The notes under the pieces were generated by a model that searched no databases, was not told where the DNA came from, and worked only from the letters and a program-made list of their open reading frames with translations. Position numbers and translations under genes: made by a program. Source: Candidatus Skiveiella danica (GTDB lineage Bacteria; Pseudomonadota; Gammaproteobacteria; Burkholderiales; Burkholderiaceae_C). From it: 64,000 bases of DNA. Below are positions 33,399-41,925 of the stretch, in pieces; position 1 is the first letter of the stretch, and every line of letters starts with the position of its first letter. The DNA lies in NCBI GenBank assembly GCA_016721925.1, contig JADKHE010000004.1, positions 186,001 to 250,000 on the forward strand. The letters run 5' to 3'.

Positions 33399-34274
33399 AT
33401 GAAACGCATCCTTCTGTTTGTCCTGACCAATGTGGCCGTCGTGGCGGTGCTGGGCATCGTCGCCAGCCTGCTGGGCGTGAACCGCTATCTCACGGCCAAT
33501 GGCCTGAACCTGGGCGCGCTGCTGGGCTTTGCACTGGTGATGGGCTTCGGTGGCGCCATCATTTCACTGCTGATCAGCAAGCCGATGGCCAAATGGAGTG
33601 CCGGCGTGCAGATCATCGAGCAGCCGCGCACGGCCGACGAAGCCTGGATCGTCGAGACGGTGCGCAAGTTCGCCGACAAGGCGGGCATCGGCATGCCCGA
33701 CGTCGGCATCTTCGAGGGCGACCCCAACGCCTTTGCCACCGGCGCCTTCAAGAACTCGGCCCTGGTGGCCGTGTCCACCGGGCTGCTGCAGAACATGACG
33801 CACGAAGAGGTCGAGGCGGTGATCGGCCACGAGGTGGCGCACATCGCCAACGGCGACATGGTGACGATGACGCTGATCCAGGGCGTGATGAACACCTTCG
33901 TCGTGTTCCTGAGCCGGGTGATCGGCTATGCGGTGGACAGCTTCCTGCGCAAGGGCGACGATCGCAGCAGCGGCCCCGGTATTGGCTACATGATCACGAC
34001 GGTGGTGCTCGACATTGTGCTGGGCTTCGTGGCTGCCATCATCGTGGCCTGGTTCAGCCGCCAGCGCGAGTTCCGCGCCGATGCGGGTGCCGCGAGCCTG
34101 ATGGGCCGCAAGCAGCCCATGATCAACGCGCTGGCCCGCCTGGGCGGTGTGCACACCGCCGAACTGCCCAAGAGCATGGCCGCCATGGGCATCGCGGGCG
34201 GCATCGGCAAGCTGTTTTCCACGCACCCGCCGATCGAGGAGCGCATCGCCGCGTTGCAGGCACGTCAGGGCTGA
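33399..34274 (+). CDS. htpX: Membrane zinc metalloprotease HtpX
   Basis: A 291-residue M48 protease involved in membrane protein quality control under envelope stress. It has two N-terminal transmembrane helices, the catalytic HEVAH at residues 144-148, two more hydrophobic segments (GYMITTVVLDIVLGFVAAII) and the third zinc ligand in REFRADAGAASLMG. The ATG at 33399 gives MKRILLFVLTN, the usual start. In E. coli it is controlled by CpxR; no regulator is visible here. Confidence 0.95.
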   Translation: MKRILLFVLTNVAVVAVLGIVASLLGVNRYLTANGLNLGALLGFALVMGFGGAIISLLISKPMAKWSAGVQIIEQPRTADEAWIVETVRKFADKAGIGMPDVGIFEGDPNAFATGAFKNSALVAVSTGLLQNMTHEEVEAVIGHEVAHIANGDMVTMTLIQGVMNTFVVFLSRVIGYAVDSFLRKGDDRSSGPGIGYMITTVVLDIVLGFVAAIIVAWFSRQREFRADAGAASLMGRKQPMINALARLGGVHTAELPKSMAAMGIAGGIGKLFSTHPPIEERIAALQARQG

Positions 34275-34339
34275 GCGAACGAGCCTTCGGGCGGCTGGCC
34301 GGGGTGTCCAGCACTCCAGACTGGATATTTCGAAAGAAA

Positions 34340-34390
34340 TTGGCCATTTCCCAGCGTCGAATGGCCGAATGTTGCTATTGTTCTTGAGTA
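34340..34390 (+). repeat. Dispersed hairpin repeat, copy R6
   Basis: TTGGCCATTTCCCAGCGTCG, AATGGCCGAAT and then GTTGCTATTGTTCTTGAG. The TGGCCATT...AATGGCC arms form an 8-base stem. It lies between convergent htpX and the FAD dehydrogenase gene. Confidence 0.75.
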
Positions 34391-34435
34391 TGTCCTGGGT
34401 TGGTCGCGAAGCCACCCTGGCGCGCCGATTGCGGC

Positions 34436-36214
34436 TCAGGCCAGCCTCAGCATGCAGCGAGCCACCGCTTCGCCGACCTTGATGCCGTCCACACCCGCTG
34501 ACAGGATGCCGCCGGCGTAGCTGGCCCCTTCGCCCGCAGGGTACAGGCCGCGGGTGTTGAGGCTCTGGAAATGGTCGTCTCGGCCCATCTTCAGAGGCGA
34601 CGAGGTGCGGGTTTCGACGCCGGTCAGCACCGCGTCGTGCCGGTCGAAGCCCTTGATCTTGCGACCAAATGCCGGCAAGGCCTCGCGCAGCGCCTCGATG
34701 GCATAGCCGGGCAGGGCCGTGCGCAGATCGCCCAGGCGCACGCCGGGCTTGTAGGAGGGCATCACATCGCCCAGCTGGCTCGAGGGCTTGCCCGCGATGA
34801 AGTCGCCCACCAGCTGGGCGGGTGCGCTGTAGTCGCCGCCACCGAGCCCGTAGGCATGCGATTCAAGCTGGCGCTGCAGCACGATGCCGGACAGCGGGTG
34901 ATGATGTCCGGCGCCCAGCGCCTCGACACCGTAGCTGGCGCCCAGGTGCACCTCGTACTGGGCGGCGTCGGCGGGGTAATCGCTCGGATCAATGCCGACC
35001 ACCATGCCGGCGTTCGCGTTGCGCTCGTTGCGCGAATACTGGCTCATGCCGTTGGTCACCACGCGGCCCGGTTCCGAGGTGGCCGCCACAACCGTGCCGC
35101 CGGGACACATGCAGAAGCTGTAGGCCGTGCGCCCGTTGCTGGCGTGGTGCACCAGCTTGTAGTCCGCCGCGCCGAGCGAAGGGTGGCCCGCGTGGCGCCC
35201 CCACCGGGCGCGGTCGATCACGCCCTGCGGATGCTCGACGCGAAAACCCACCGAGAACGCTTTGGCCTGCATCTGAACGCCGCGCTCGAACAACATGGCA
35301 AAGGTGTCGCGCGAACTGTGGCCCAGCGCCAGGATGACGTGATCGGCACGCAAGGCGGTGCTTTGGCCCGTGGCTTGGTTCAGCACCGTGAGTCCGCGCA
35401 GGTGCCGCCCGCCCTTGTCTTCTTCGATCAGCACGTCGGTCACGCGGTGCTCGAAGCGGATTTCGCCACCCAGCGCGATGATCTGTTCGCGCAGGTTCTC
35501 CACCACCTTCACCAGCTTGAAGGTGCCGATGTGCGGGTGCGCCACGTACAGGATTTCTGGCGGCGCGCCGGCCTTGACGAACTCCTGCATCACCTTGCGG
35601 CCGAGGTGGCGAGGGTCCTTGATCTGGCTGTAGAGTTTGCCGTCGCTGAAGGTGCCGGCGCCGCCTTCGCCGAACTGCACGTTCGACTCCGGATTGAGCT
35701 GGTGCTTGCGCCACAGGCCCCAGGTGTCTCGGGTGCGCTCGCGCACGGTCTTGCCACGTTCCAGCACGATGGGCCGAAAACCCATCTGCGCCAGCACCAG
35801 CGCGGCAAAGATGCCGCAGGGGCCGAAGCCGACGACCACCGGGCGTACCGCTGTCTTGCCGTTCGCCAGGCCCACCGGCTGCCACTGCATGTCGGGAGTG
35901 GCCGTGATGTGCGGATTCTCGCCTTGTCGCGCCAGCAGCGCCGGCTCTTGGGCCGGATCGGTCAAGCCGACGTCCACGATGTAGACGGCCAGCAGGTCGA
36001 TCTTGCGGGCATCGAAGCTGCGTTTGAACACTTGCAGGCTGGCCAGTTCGGCCTCCTGAAGGCCCAGCGCCCCGGCAGCGAGGCGCCGCAGGGCGGCCTC
36101 CGGGTGGGGTGGTGGCAGGCGGTCCTGGTCGGTTTCCGACTCTGCATCGGCGGCGCGGGGCGCGTGGACCGGCAGGGCGGACAGTGGGAGTTTGAGTTCG
36201 GAGAGGCGGATCAT
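34436..36214 (-). CDS. FAD-dependent dehydrogenase, uncharacterised (COG2509-like)
   Basis: 592 residues. A short N-terminal domain (FKRSFDARKIDLLAVYIVDV) precedes the FAD-binding Rossmann motif VVVGFGPCGIFAALVLAQMG, then LERGKTVRERTRDTW and NVQFGEGGAGTFSDGKLYSQ, the signature region of this family, and a C-terminal GLYPAGEGASYAGGILSAG. The substrate is unknown. The ATG at 36214 (MIRLSELKL) fits the family; a TTG at 36241 would add nine residues. The function is not inferred from context. Confidence 0.85.
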   Translation of the reverse strand: MIRLSELKLPLSALPVHAPRAADAESETDQDRLPPPHPEAALRRLAAGALGLQEAELASLQVFKRSFDARKIDLLAVYIVDVGLTDPAQEPALLARQGENPHITATPDMQWQPVGLANGKTAVRPVVVGFGPCGIFAALVLAQMGFRPIVLERGKTVRERTRDTWGLWRKHQLNPESNVQFGEGGAGTFSDGKLYSQIKDPRHLGRKVMQEFVKAGAPPEILYVAHPHIGTFKLVKVVENLREQIIALGGEIRFEHRVTDVLIEEDKGGRHLRGLTVLNQATGQSTALRADHVILALGHSSRDTFAMLFERGVQMQAKAFSVGFRVEHPQGVIDRARWGRHAGHPSLGAADYKLVHHASNGRTAYSFCMCPGGTVVAATSEPGRVVTNGMSQYSRNERNANAGMVVGIDPSDYPADAAQYEVHLGASYGVEALGAGHHHPLSGIVLQRQLESHAYGLGGGDYSAPAQLVGDFIAGKPSSQLGDVMPSYKPGVRLGDLRTALPGYAIEALREALPAFGRKIKGFDRHDAVLTGVETRTSSPLKMGRDDHFQSLNTRGLYPAGEGASYAGGILSAGVDGIKVGEAVARCMLRLA

Positions 36215-36292
36215 GGGGGTCTCGTGGCTCGTGTCGATCAAGCAGAGGCCGCCATGATAAGGCGCGGCGCCGGACGTACGGGTCCTGTCCGT

Positions 36293-37214
36293 TCAGGGGG
36301 CTGGCAGGAAGCCTTCGACTGACAGGTAACGCTCGCCGGTGTCGTAGTTGAAGCCCAGCACCGTGGCGCCAGCGGGGAGGTCGGGCAGTTTCCGCGCGAT
36401 CGCGGCCAGCGTGGCGCCGGAGGAAATGCCGACCAGCAGGCCTTCCTCGCGTGCGCAACGTCGCGCCATCTCGCGCGCGGGCTCGGCTTCCACCAGGATC
36501 ACGCCATCGAGCAGGCTGGTATCGAGGTTCTTCGGCACGAAGCCGGCGCCAATGCCCTGGATCGGGTGCGGCGCGGGCTGACCGCCGCTGATGACGGGGG
36601 ATGCGGCGGGTTCGACGGCAAAGACTTTGAGCTTCGGCCAGGCAGCCTTGAGCACGCGGGCTGTGCCCGTGAGGTGGCCGCCCGTGCCGACACCGGTGAT
36701 CAGCACGTCGATGCCGTCGGGAAAGTCGGCCAGGATTTCCTGCGCCGTGGTGCGCACATGCACGTCGACGTTGGCCGGGTTTTCGAACTGCTGCGGAATC
36801 CAGGCGCCGGGCGTGGCGGCCTTGAGCTCCTCGGCACGGGCGATGGCGCCTTTCATGCCTTTTTCGCGCGGTGTCAGGTCGAAGCTCGCGCCATAGGCCA
36901 GCATCAGGCGGCGGCGCTCGATGCTCATGCTGTCGGGCATCACCAGGATCAGCTGGTAGCCTTTGACGGCGGCCACCATCGCCAGGCCGATGCCGGTGTT
37001 GCCCGAGGTGGGCTCGATGATGGTGCCGCCCGGCTGCAGCGCGCCGCTTCGCTCGGCGTCTTCCACCATGGCCAGCGCAATGCGGTCCTTGATCGAGCCG
37101 CCGGGGTTGCTGCGCTCGGACTTGATCCAGACGTTGGCGTCCGGGGCCGAACAGTCGGTTGATGCGCACATGCGGCGTGTTGCCGATGGTTTCGAGGATG
37201 CTGGCGGCTTTCAT
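36293..37214 (-). CDS. cysK: Cysteine synthase A (O-acetylserine sulfhydrylase), apparent +1 frameshift near the start
   Basis: CysK makes cysteine from O-acetylserine and sulfide using PLP. The motifs are SNPGGSIKDRIALAMVE (PLP Lys), EPTSGNTGIGLAMVAAVKGY, GVGTGGHLTGTARVLK and GISSGATLAAIA. The natural start is the ATG at 37214 (MKAASILETIGNTPHVRINR), but that frame leaves the CysK sequence at 37141-37148 (GGCCCCGG on the minus strand), where one extra base shifts it. The frame resumes as PDANVWIKSERSNPGG. As it stands, an ATG at 37171 gives a protein with a replaced N-terminus. A sequencing or assembly error in the C/G run is plausible, since cysK is normally well conserved. Confidence 0.85.
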
Positions 37215-37273
37215 TCGGGTCTCCTGATCGGGTGGGTACTGGCGCATTCTGGCGCAGTCGCCCTCCCGCTTCG

Positions 37274-37289
37274 GGCATATGGATATGCC
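37274..37289. promoter_or_regulatory. Perfect dyad between cysK and rnpB
   Basis: GGCATAT GG ATATGCC is a 7-base perfect palindrome with a 2-base centre, in the 94-base divergent gap. It is followed by GATAAT at 37297-37302, a likely -10 hexamer for rnpB. The dyad is a candidate operator; the protein that binds it is unknown. Confidence 0.4.
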
Positions 37290-37308
37290 TGGCGGCGATA
37301 ATGCGGGG

Positions 37309-37694
37309 GTGAAGCGCGCCAGACCGCCGCTGGTGCAAGCCGAAAGGCCGACGCTTTGGCGTCGGGTGGAAACACCGCACTGGAGGAACGTCCGGACTGC
37401 ACAGGGCAGCGTAGGAGGTAACACCTCTCCACCGAAAGCCGCAAGGCCGCAAGGTGAGGATCAGAGCAACAGAGACGAGCCGATTCAGTTCGGGTGAAAC
37501 GGGCAATCTCTACGCGCAGCAATACCAAGTAGGCACACGCAAAGCGAGGCGGTTCGCCGCAGCGTCATGACCGGGGCCCCCGGAGTGTGCGGGTAGGTAG
37601 CACCGAGCCGTCAGGCGACTGGCGGCCCAGAGTAATGGCGGTCACGTCCCGGGCAACCGGGATGCACAGAATCCGGCTTACCGGCGGGCTTCAC
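37309..37694 (+). ncRNA. rnpB: RNase P RNA, bacterial type A
   Basis: The catalytic RNA of RNase P, which matures tRNA 5' ends. The ends pair as helix P1 (GTGAAGCGCGCC with GGCGGGCTTCAC). Conserved regions are readable: GGAGGAACGTCCGGACTGCA then CAGGGCAG (CR-I), CAGAGTAATGGCGG, and ACAGAATCCGGCTTACCGG (CR-V). The length of about 386 nt fits a beta-proteobacterial type A RNA. The boundaries are taken from the P1 pairing and could be off by a few bases. Confidence 0.92.
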
Positions 37695-37706
37695 ACTATT
37701 TTCACA

Positions 37707-37735
37707 TCGTTGCCCAGCGTCGCGCTGGACAACGA
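37707..37735. terminator. Hairpin between rnpB and the Rrf2 gene
   Basis: TCGTTGCCCAGCG TCG with CGCTGGACAACGA forms a long stem with one mismatch. It lies between convergent genes and could stop both. It shares CCCAGCGTCG with the dispersed repeat but lacks the TGCTATCA tail, so it is either a truncated copy or unrelated. Confidence 0.5.
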
Positions 37736-37736
37736 T

Positions 37737-38273
37737 TCAGCGCCCGGACAGGAGCAGTCCGCCCAGGGCGAACACCGAATTCGGCGTGGTTGGCCGCACC
37801 GGTTCGGACTGGGGCTGCTTGTAGATGCCGCGGCGGGCCGGCTTGCGCTCGACCTCCACACCACGGGCACGCTGTTCGCTGACGAGCGTCTCCAAGGTGA
37901 TGGATTGCAGGTAGGTCATCATCTTGGCATTCAGCGTGGCCCAGAGTTCGGCCGTCATCGCCGCCGCGCCGGCCTCTTCGGACATCGCGTGCTCGTTCTC
38001 GTCACCGTCGCGCCCGGCGCCTTCGACCGCCCCGACGATGTCCGCCACCGAGATCGCTTCGGCATTGCGGGCCAGGTTGTAGCCACCGCCGGGACCGCGC
38101 GTGCTGACGACCAGCCCGTGCTGGCGCAGCTTGCTGAACAACTGCTCCAGGTAGGAGAGCGAAATCCGGTGGCGCGTCGAAATGTCTGCGAGAGACACCG
38201 GGCCGGCGTTGGCACGCAAGCCGACATCGATCATGGCCGTGACGGCAAAACGGCCTTTGGTACTCAGACGCAT
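37737..38273 (-). CDS. Rrf2/IscR-like regulator with no cysteine
   Basis: 178 residues. The DNA-binding half is nearly that of IscR (MRLSTKGRFAVTAMIDVGL, ISLSYLEQLFSKLR, STRGPGGGYNLA). IscR holds a [2Fe-2S] cluster with Cys92, Cys98, Cys104 and His107 (E. coli numbering). The equivalent stretch here, GRDGDENEHAMSEEAGAAA, has Glu, Ser and Ala in those places, and the whole protein has no Cys. It should therefore act as a cluster-free regulator. It is not next to isc genes. The ATG at 38273 has AAGGAG upstream. A C-terminal tail of about 30 residues is unlike IscR. Confidence 0.87.
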   Translation of the reverse strand: MRLSTKGRFAVTAMIDVGLRANAGPVSLADISTRHRISLSYLEQLFSKLRQHGLVVSTRGPGGGYNLARNAEAISVADIVGAVEGAGRDGDENEHAMSEEAGAAAMTAELWATLNAKMMTYLQSITLETLVSEQRARGVEVERKPARRGIYKQPQSEPVRPTTPNSVFALGGLLLSGR

Positions 38274-38421
38274 GGCAACAACTCCTTGAGGGGTCACCCA
38301 GACAGTGACAGGGCGAAGTATAGGCAGTCAATTACTTCGCGAAAATTCGAATTATCAAGAAAAACAATTCGCAAAAACTGAATAATATGCCCACTCTACC
38401 CGACCAGATTGGACCGCCGGC

Positions 38422-39318
38422 ATGAACTTCAAGCATCTTTACTATTTTTGGGTGGCCGCCAAGGCCGGGGGCGTCATGCGCGCCGGCGAGCAGCTGCATA
38501 CGACGCCGCAGACCCTGTCGGGTCAGATCAAACTGCTTGAGCAGTGGCTGGGCCGCCCGCTGTTTCGCAAAAGCGGCCGTCAGTTGGAGCTCACCAGCGA
38601 CGGTCAGGTGGCATTGGGTTACGCCGACGAGATCTTCGCCCTGGGCGCACAGCTTGAAGGCGCGTTGCGCCAGCCCCGGGGCGGACAGAGGATGCTGGAG
38701 TTTCGCGTCGGCGTGGCTGATTCGGTGGCGAAGTCGGTGGCCTACCGGCTGCTGGAGCCGGCGCTGTCCGTGGCTGAGCCGGTCCGCCTGATTGGCAGCG
38801 AAGGCAAGTTTCCCGATCTGCTGGCGCAACTGGCGCTGCACCGCCTGGATCTCGTGATTGCCGACGAACCCCTGTCCCGGCGGGTGAGCGTGAAAGCTTT
38901 CAATCATCCCCTGGGCGCCACGGTGATGAGTTTTTTTGCGACGCCCGCCCTGGCGGCCACCCTTCAGGGCGGTTTCCCCCAGTGCCTGGATGGTGCCCCG
39001 ATGTTGATCCAGGGCGCGGCCTCCTCGGTTCGCCAGCAGCTCGAGGGCTGGCTGGCCCGCCACCAGTTGCGTCCGCGGGTGGTGGGCGAGTTCGATGACG
39101 GCGCGCTGATGACCGCCTTCGGTCGTGAAGGGCGTGGCGTGTTCATGTCGCCTACCGTGCTGGAGGCCGAAACCATCGCCCAGTTCGGTGTCGAGGTGAT
39201 CGGGCGCAGTAACGAGCTGGTCGAGGAGTTTTTTGCCGTGTCGGTTGAGCGGCGCATCACCCACCCTTGCGTGGTGGCCATCACCCAGGTCGCCCGTCGT
39301 GAGCTGTTCAGTTCCTAG
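38422..39318 (+). CDS. nhaR: LysR-type regulator NhaR
   Basis: 298 residues. The N-terminus MNFKHLYYFWVAAKAGGVMR with LHTTPQTLSGQIKLLEQWLG is the hallmark of NhaR, the Na+-responsive activator of the nhaA antiporter gene in E. coli. Here no nhaA is present in the window, so the target is unknown. It is divergent from the Rrf2 gene, with an AT-rich 148-base gap holding repeated AATTCG motifs (38345-38375) that may be its binding sites. Confidence 0.85.
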   Translation: MNFKHLYYFWVAAKAGGVMRAGEQLHTTPQTLSGQIKLLEQWLGRPLFRKSGRQLELTSDGQVALGYADEIFALGAQLEGALRQPRGGQRMLEFRVGVADSVAKSVAYRLLEPALSVAEPVRLIGSEGKFPDLLAQLALHRLDLVIADEPLSRRVSVKAFNHPLGATVMSFFATPALAATLQGGFPQCLDGAPMLIQGAASSVRQQLEGWLARHQLRPRVVGEFDDGALMTAFGREGRGVFMSPTVLEAETIAQFGVEVIGRSNELVEEFFAVSVERRITHPCVVAITQVARRELFSS

Positions 39319-39320
39319 AC

Positions 39321-40121
39321 CTAAAAGCGCTCGTACGGCATCAGCAGGCGCCACTGTCCCGGCTGCAGCGTGCTTAACGGCAGGCGGCCGATGCGGATGC
39401 GCTTCATGCCGACGATCTGCAGCCCCGCCTGGTCGCACAGGTGGGCAACCAGCCCCGGGTGGATACCCTTGACCGCGACGCGCAGTCGAGTGACGCCATC
39501 GCCGGTGCTGCCGATGCTGACCTTGACCGGCGGCAAGGGCCGGCCATCGCTGCGCGGCGGCTGATTCAGACGCTGCAGGGCCTCGTTACTCACGTCGCCT
39601 TGGACCTCGACGGTGAACTCTTGCTCGATGACCCCCATGTCCTCGGTCAGTTTGCGCCCGATGCGCCAGTCCTGGGTGTACACCACCAGACCGCTGGCGC
39701 GGCTTTCCAGCGGCGTGCACAACTGTTGCCGCATCAGATGTTTTTTCAACAGTGGGATGCCGCTGCGGTCTTCGCCGGACCTTGAAGACGTGACGACCAG
39801 ATCCAGTGCGCGGCGGATGCCCTTGCCCAGTCCCTTGATGTCGACAGGCTCGCCCGTGCCGGCGTCATGGCCCGGAGGCTTGTGCAGCAGGATCGTGACG
39901 GCGGGCGGCGCCATCAGGCTCGCCGTGGGATCGATGGCGATGTCTTCGCCCCGGACCCGGAACTGCGGCTCCTCCACCACGCGGCCGGCCACGCGCACCC
40001 AGCCACCCTCGATGTACTGCTCGGCCTCCCGCCGGGAGCAGGCCTTGAGCTCCGCCACGCGCTTGGAAAGCCGGATACCCCCGTCCTCTTCTGCTGGCAA
40101 GGTGGTGCGATGGTGTGTCAT
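39321..40121 (-). CDS. RNA pseudouridine synthase, RsuA/RluF-like, with Glu in place of the catalytic Asp
   Basis: 266 residues. An N-terminal S4 RNA-binding domain (IRLSKRVAELKACSRREAEQ) is followed by the pseudouridine synthase core (TILLHKPPGHDAGTG; IEQEFTVEVQGDVSNEALQR; LRVAVKGIHPGLVAHLCDQA). The catalytic motif in this family is usually RLDxxTxGL or PLDxxASGL; here residues 137-145 read PLESRASGL, with Glu139 where the essential Asp is expected (codon GAA). It may be inactive or altered. The ATG at 40121 overlaps the upstream gene's stop (ATGA). Confidence 0.82.
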   Translation of the reverse strand: MTHHRTTLPAEEDGGIRLSKRVAELKACSRREAEQYIEGGWVRVAGRVVEEPQFRVRGEDIAIDPTASLMAPPAVTILLHKPPGHDAGTGEPVDIKGLGKGIRRALDLVVTSSRSGEDRSGIPLLKKHLMRQQLCTPLESRASGLVVYTQDWRIGRKLTEDMGVIEQEFTVEVQGDVSNEALQRLNQPPRSDGRPLPPVKVSIGSTGDGVTRLRVAVKGIHPGLVAHLCDQAGLQIVGMKRIRIGRLPLSTLQPGQWRLLMPYERF

Positions 40122-41785
40122 TGGCGGCTGTTGCCGGGTTCCAGCGCGCGCAGGCGCTCGATGTGGGCGAGCAGCGAACGCGCGGCCACGGGCCACATGC
40201 GGGGCGGTACATCGTCGTAGGCGCTGGCCACCCAGTCATCGAGCGTGCCTTCAGGTTGCTCGCGCATGGCGGCGATGATCCGCGCCTCGCGCTTCAGGCG
40301 GTGGGCCTTCAGCCGGCCGATCGCGTCGGCCGCATCGCCCAGGACATAGCCGTGCGCGGGCAGGATGAACCCGATCTGGTGCGTTTCGCAGGCCGCGCGC
40401 AGGCGGTCGAGTGAGTCGAGGTAGGCCGTCATGTCGCCGTCCGGCGGGTCGATCACGGTCGTGCTGCCGTTGAGGATGTGGTCGCCGCTGAAGAGCAGGC
40501 CGTCCTCCAGCAGGACCAGGCACAGGTGGTTGGCGGCGTGTCCCGGTGTGTGCAACACCTGAAGGGTGTGATTGCCCTCGCCGCCGGGCATCCCGGCGTC
40601 AAGCACCAGCCGCTCCAGGTCCTGCAGGGCGCGGTCGGGCGTGAACTCGCTGGCCTTGCGCGCCGTGGGGGCGGAAGGCAGGCCCAGGATCGGTGGGCGC
40701 GGCTCGCACAGGGCCTGCAACGGACGCGCGCCGGGCGAATGGTCTGGGTGCGAATGGGTGCACACGATCATGCGGATCTGCCCGCCGGCCGCGCGCCAGA
40801 GCCGGTCGATGTGCTCGGCGTCGGCCGGGCCCGGGTCGATCGCGATGTAGCCAGTGCGCGGGTCGCCGACCAGGTAGCTGTTGGTGCCAGGGCCGGTCAT
40901 CACGCCGGGGTTGGGTGCGGTCAGGCGCATCACGTTGCGCAGCAGGGGCGTGGGCTGCTCCGATTGCCAGTCCAGTGCATGCACGATCTGCCCGTCGGGG
41001 CAGACCATGGCGAGTTCGCCGTAGGCCGTTTCATGCTCCATGTAGCGCGCTTCCTTGCCCGCCAGCAGGCCTGCGCGCGGGCAACTGGTCCACAGCGGCT
41101 GCTCGGTGGCGGCGCAGGCCTGCAGCACGGCCTCCACGCTGGCAAAGTCCTGCAGCCGCTCCAGCGTACGGATGGTCGGGAAGATGATGAAGAACTGGCC
41201 GGCCCGGTGCCGCGCCAGCGCATCAAGCGGGCGCACCCAGACCGGCTCGAATTGCTCGGTCTCGTCGGCCACCGGTGCCTGGCCCTCCGGCATGCGGGCG
41301 ACCAGGAAGGGCACGTCGAAGCGCCGCGGCAGATCGCGGTCGGTGATCCAGTGCGCCAGCACGAACACCTCGCTGGCGGCCAGGCTCAGGCCGCGCGCGG
41401 CGCACTGCGGGGCGAACGGGGCCTTGCGGTCGAGCGCGGCGATGTCGTTGGCATTGGCCATGGTGCCGTCTTCGCGGCGTGCCAGCAGGATGCCGAGTTC
41501 CTCGAAGCTTTCCCGGATCGCCGCGATGGCCTGGGTCAGGTGCAGGTCGCTCTGGGTCTCGCGCCGGCTCGCCTGGGCGTGCGCCGCCGCGTCGAGGGCG
41601 TCCACGCCGCCGCCGGGGAACACGTAGGCGCCCGGCGCAAAGCTGGCGGTCATCGAGCGCCTGGTCATGAGCACCTCGATGCCCTGGGGCGTGTCTCGTA
41701 GCAGCAGCACCGTGGCGGCGGGTCGAACGGGCGCGGGTTCGCGCTGCGGATGAAGGAGCTGGGTAGGTCGGACCATGGGGGCCAT
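40118..41785 (-). CDS. NUDIX hydrolase fused to a metallo-beta-lactamase-fold hydrolase
   Basis: About 555 residues. The N-terminal half is NUDIX-like (FAPGAYVFPGGGVDALD, with AIAAIRESFEELGILLA giving the REx2EE part of the Nudix box). The C-terminal half is an MBL domain with ligands THSHPDH, HTPGHAANH and GDHIL, ending in a winged-helix-like segment (LKREARIIAAMREQ), as in LACTB2-like proteins. This two-domain order is found in related Burkholderiales. The substrates are unknown; LACTB2 homologues act on RNA. Start options are 41785, 41776 and 41818; 41785 was chosen without strong support. It is coupled to the pseudouridine synthase gene by a 4-base overlap. Confidence 0.82.
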   Translation of the reverse strand: MAPMVRPTQLLHPQREPAPVRPAATVLLLRDTPQGIEVLMTRRSMTASFAPGAYVFPGGGVDALDAAAHAQASRRETQSDLHLTQAIAAIRESFEELGILLARREDGTMANANDIAALDRKAPFAPQCAARGLSLAASEVFVLAHWITDRDLPRRFDVPFLVARMPEGQAPVADETEQFEPVWVRPLDALARHRAGQFFIIFPTIRTLERLQDFASVEAVLQACAATEQPLWTSCPRAGLLAGKEARYMEHETAYGELAMVCPDGQIVHALDWQSEQPTPLLRNVMRLTAPNPGVMTGPGTNSYLVGDPRTGYIAIDPGPADAEHIDRLWRAAGGQIRMIVCTHSHPDHSPGARPLQALCEPRPPILGLPSAPTARKASEFTPDRALQDLERLVLDAGMPGGEGNHTLQVLHTPGHAANHLCLVLLEDGLLFSGDHILNGSTTVIDPPDGDMTAYLDSLDRLRAACETHQIGFILPAHGYVLGDAADAIGRLKAHRLKREARIIAAMREQPEGTLDDWVASAYDDVPPRMWPVAARSLLAHIERLRALEPGNSRQ

Positions 41786-41925
41786 TATCCGCAGCTTCGT
41801 CAACGCGGGCGCGATCATTGCCGGTGCCTCCCGCCGAATGGTCCAGACTCGATCCGTCTACGTGTTTTCCGCCTTGCCCGGCTCGATGGCCTCCGGATAA
41901 TCCAGTCAAGACGAAGGGACTTCCG

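Noticed and set aside
34989..37424. An 811-codon minus-strand open frame spanning cysK and the FAD gene.
   Set aside because: Only its first 22 residues after MKAASIL are CysK; the rest is out of frame. It was used solely to place the frameshift.
37706..37738. A ninth copy of the dispersed repeat.
   Set aside because: It shares CCCAGCGTCG but lacks the TGCTATCA tail, so it is listed as a hairpin only.
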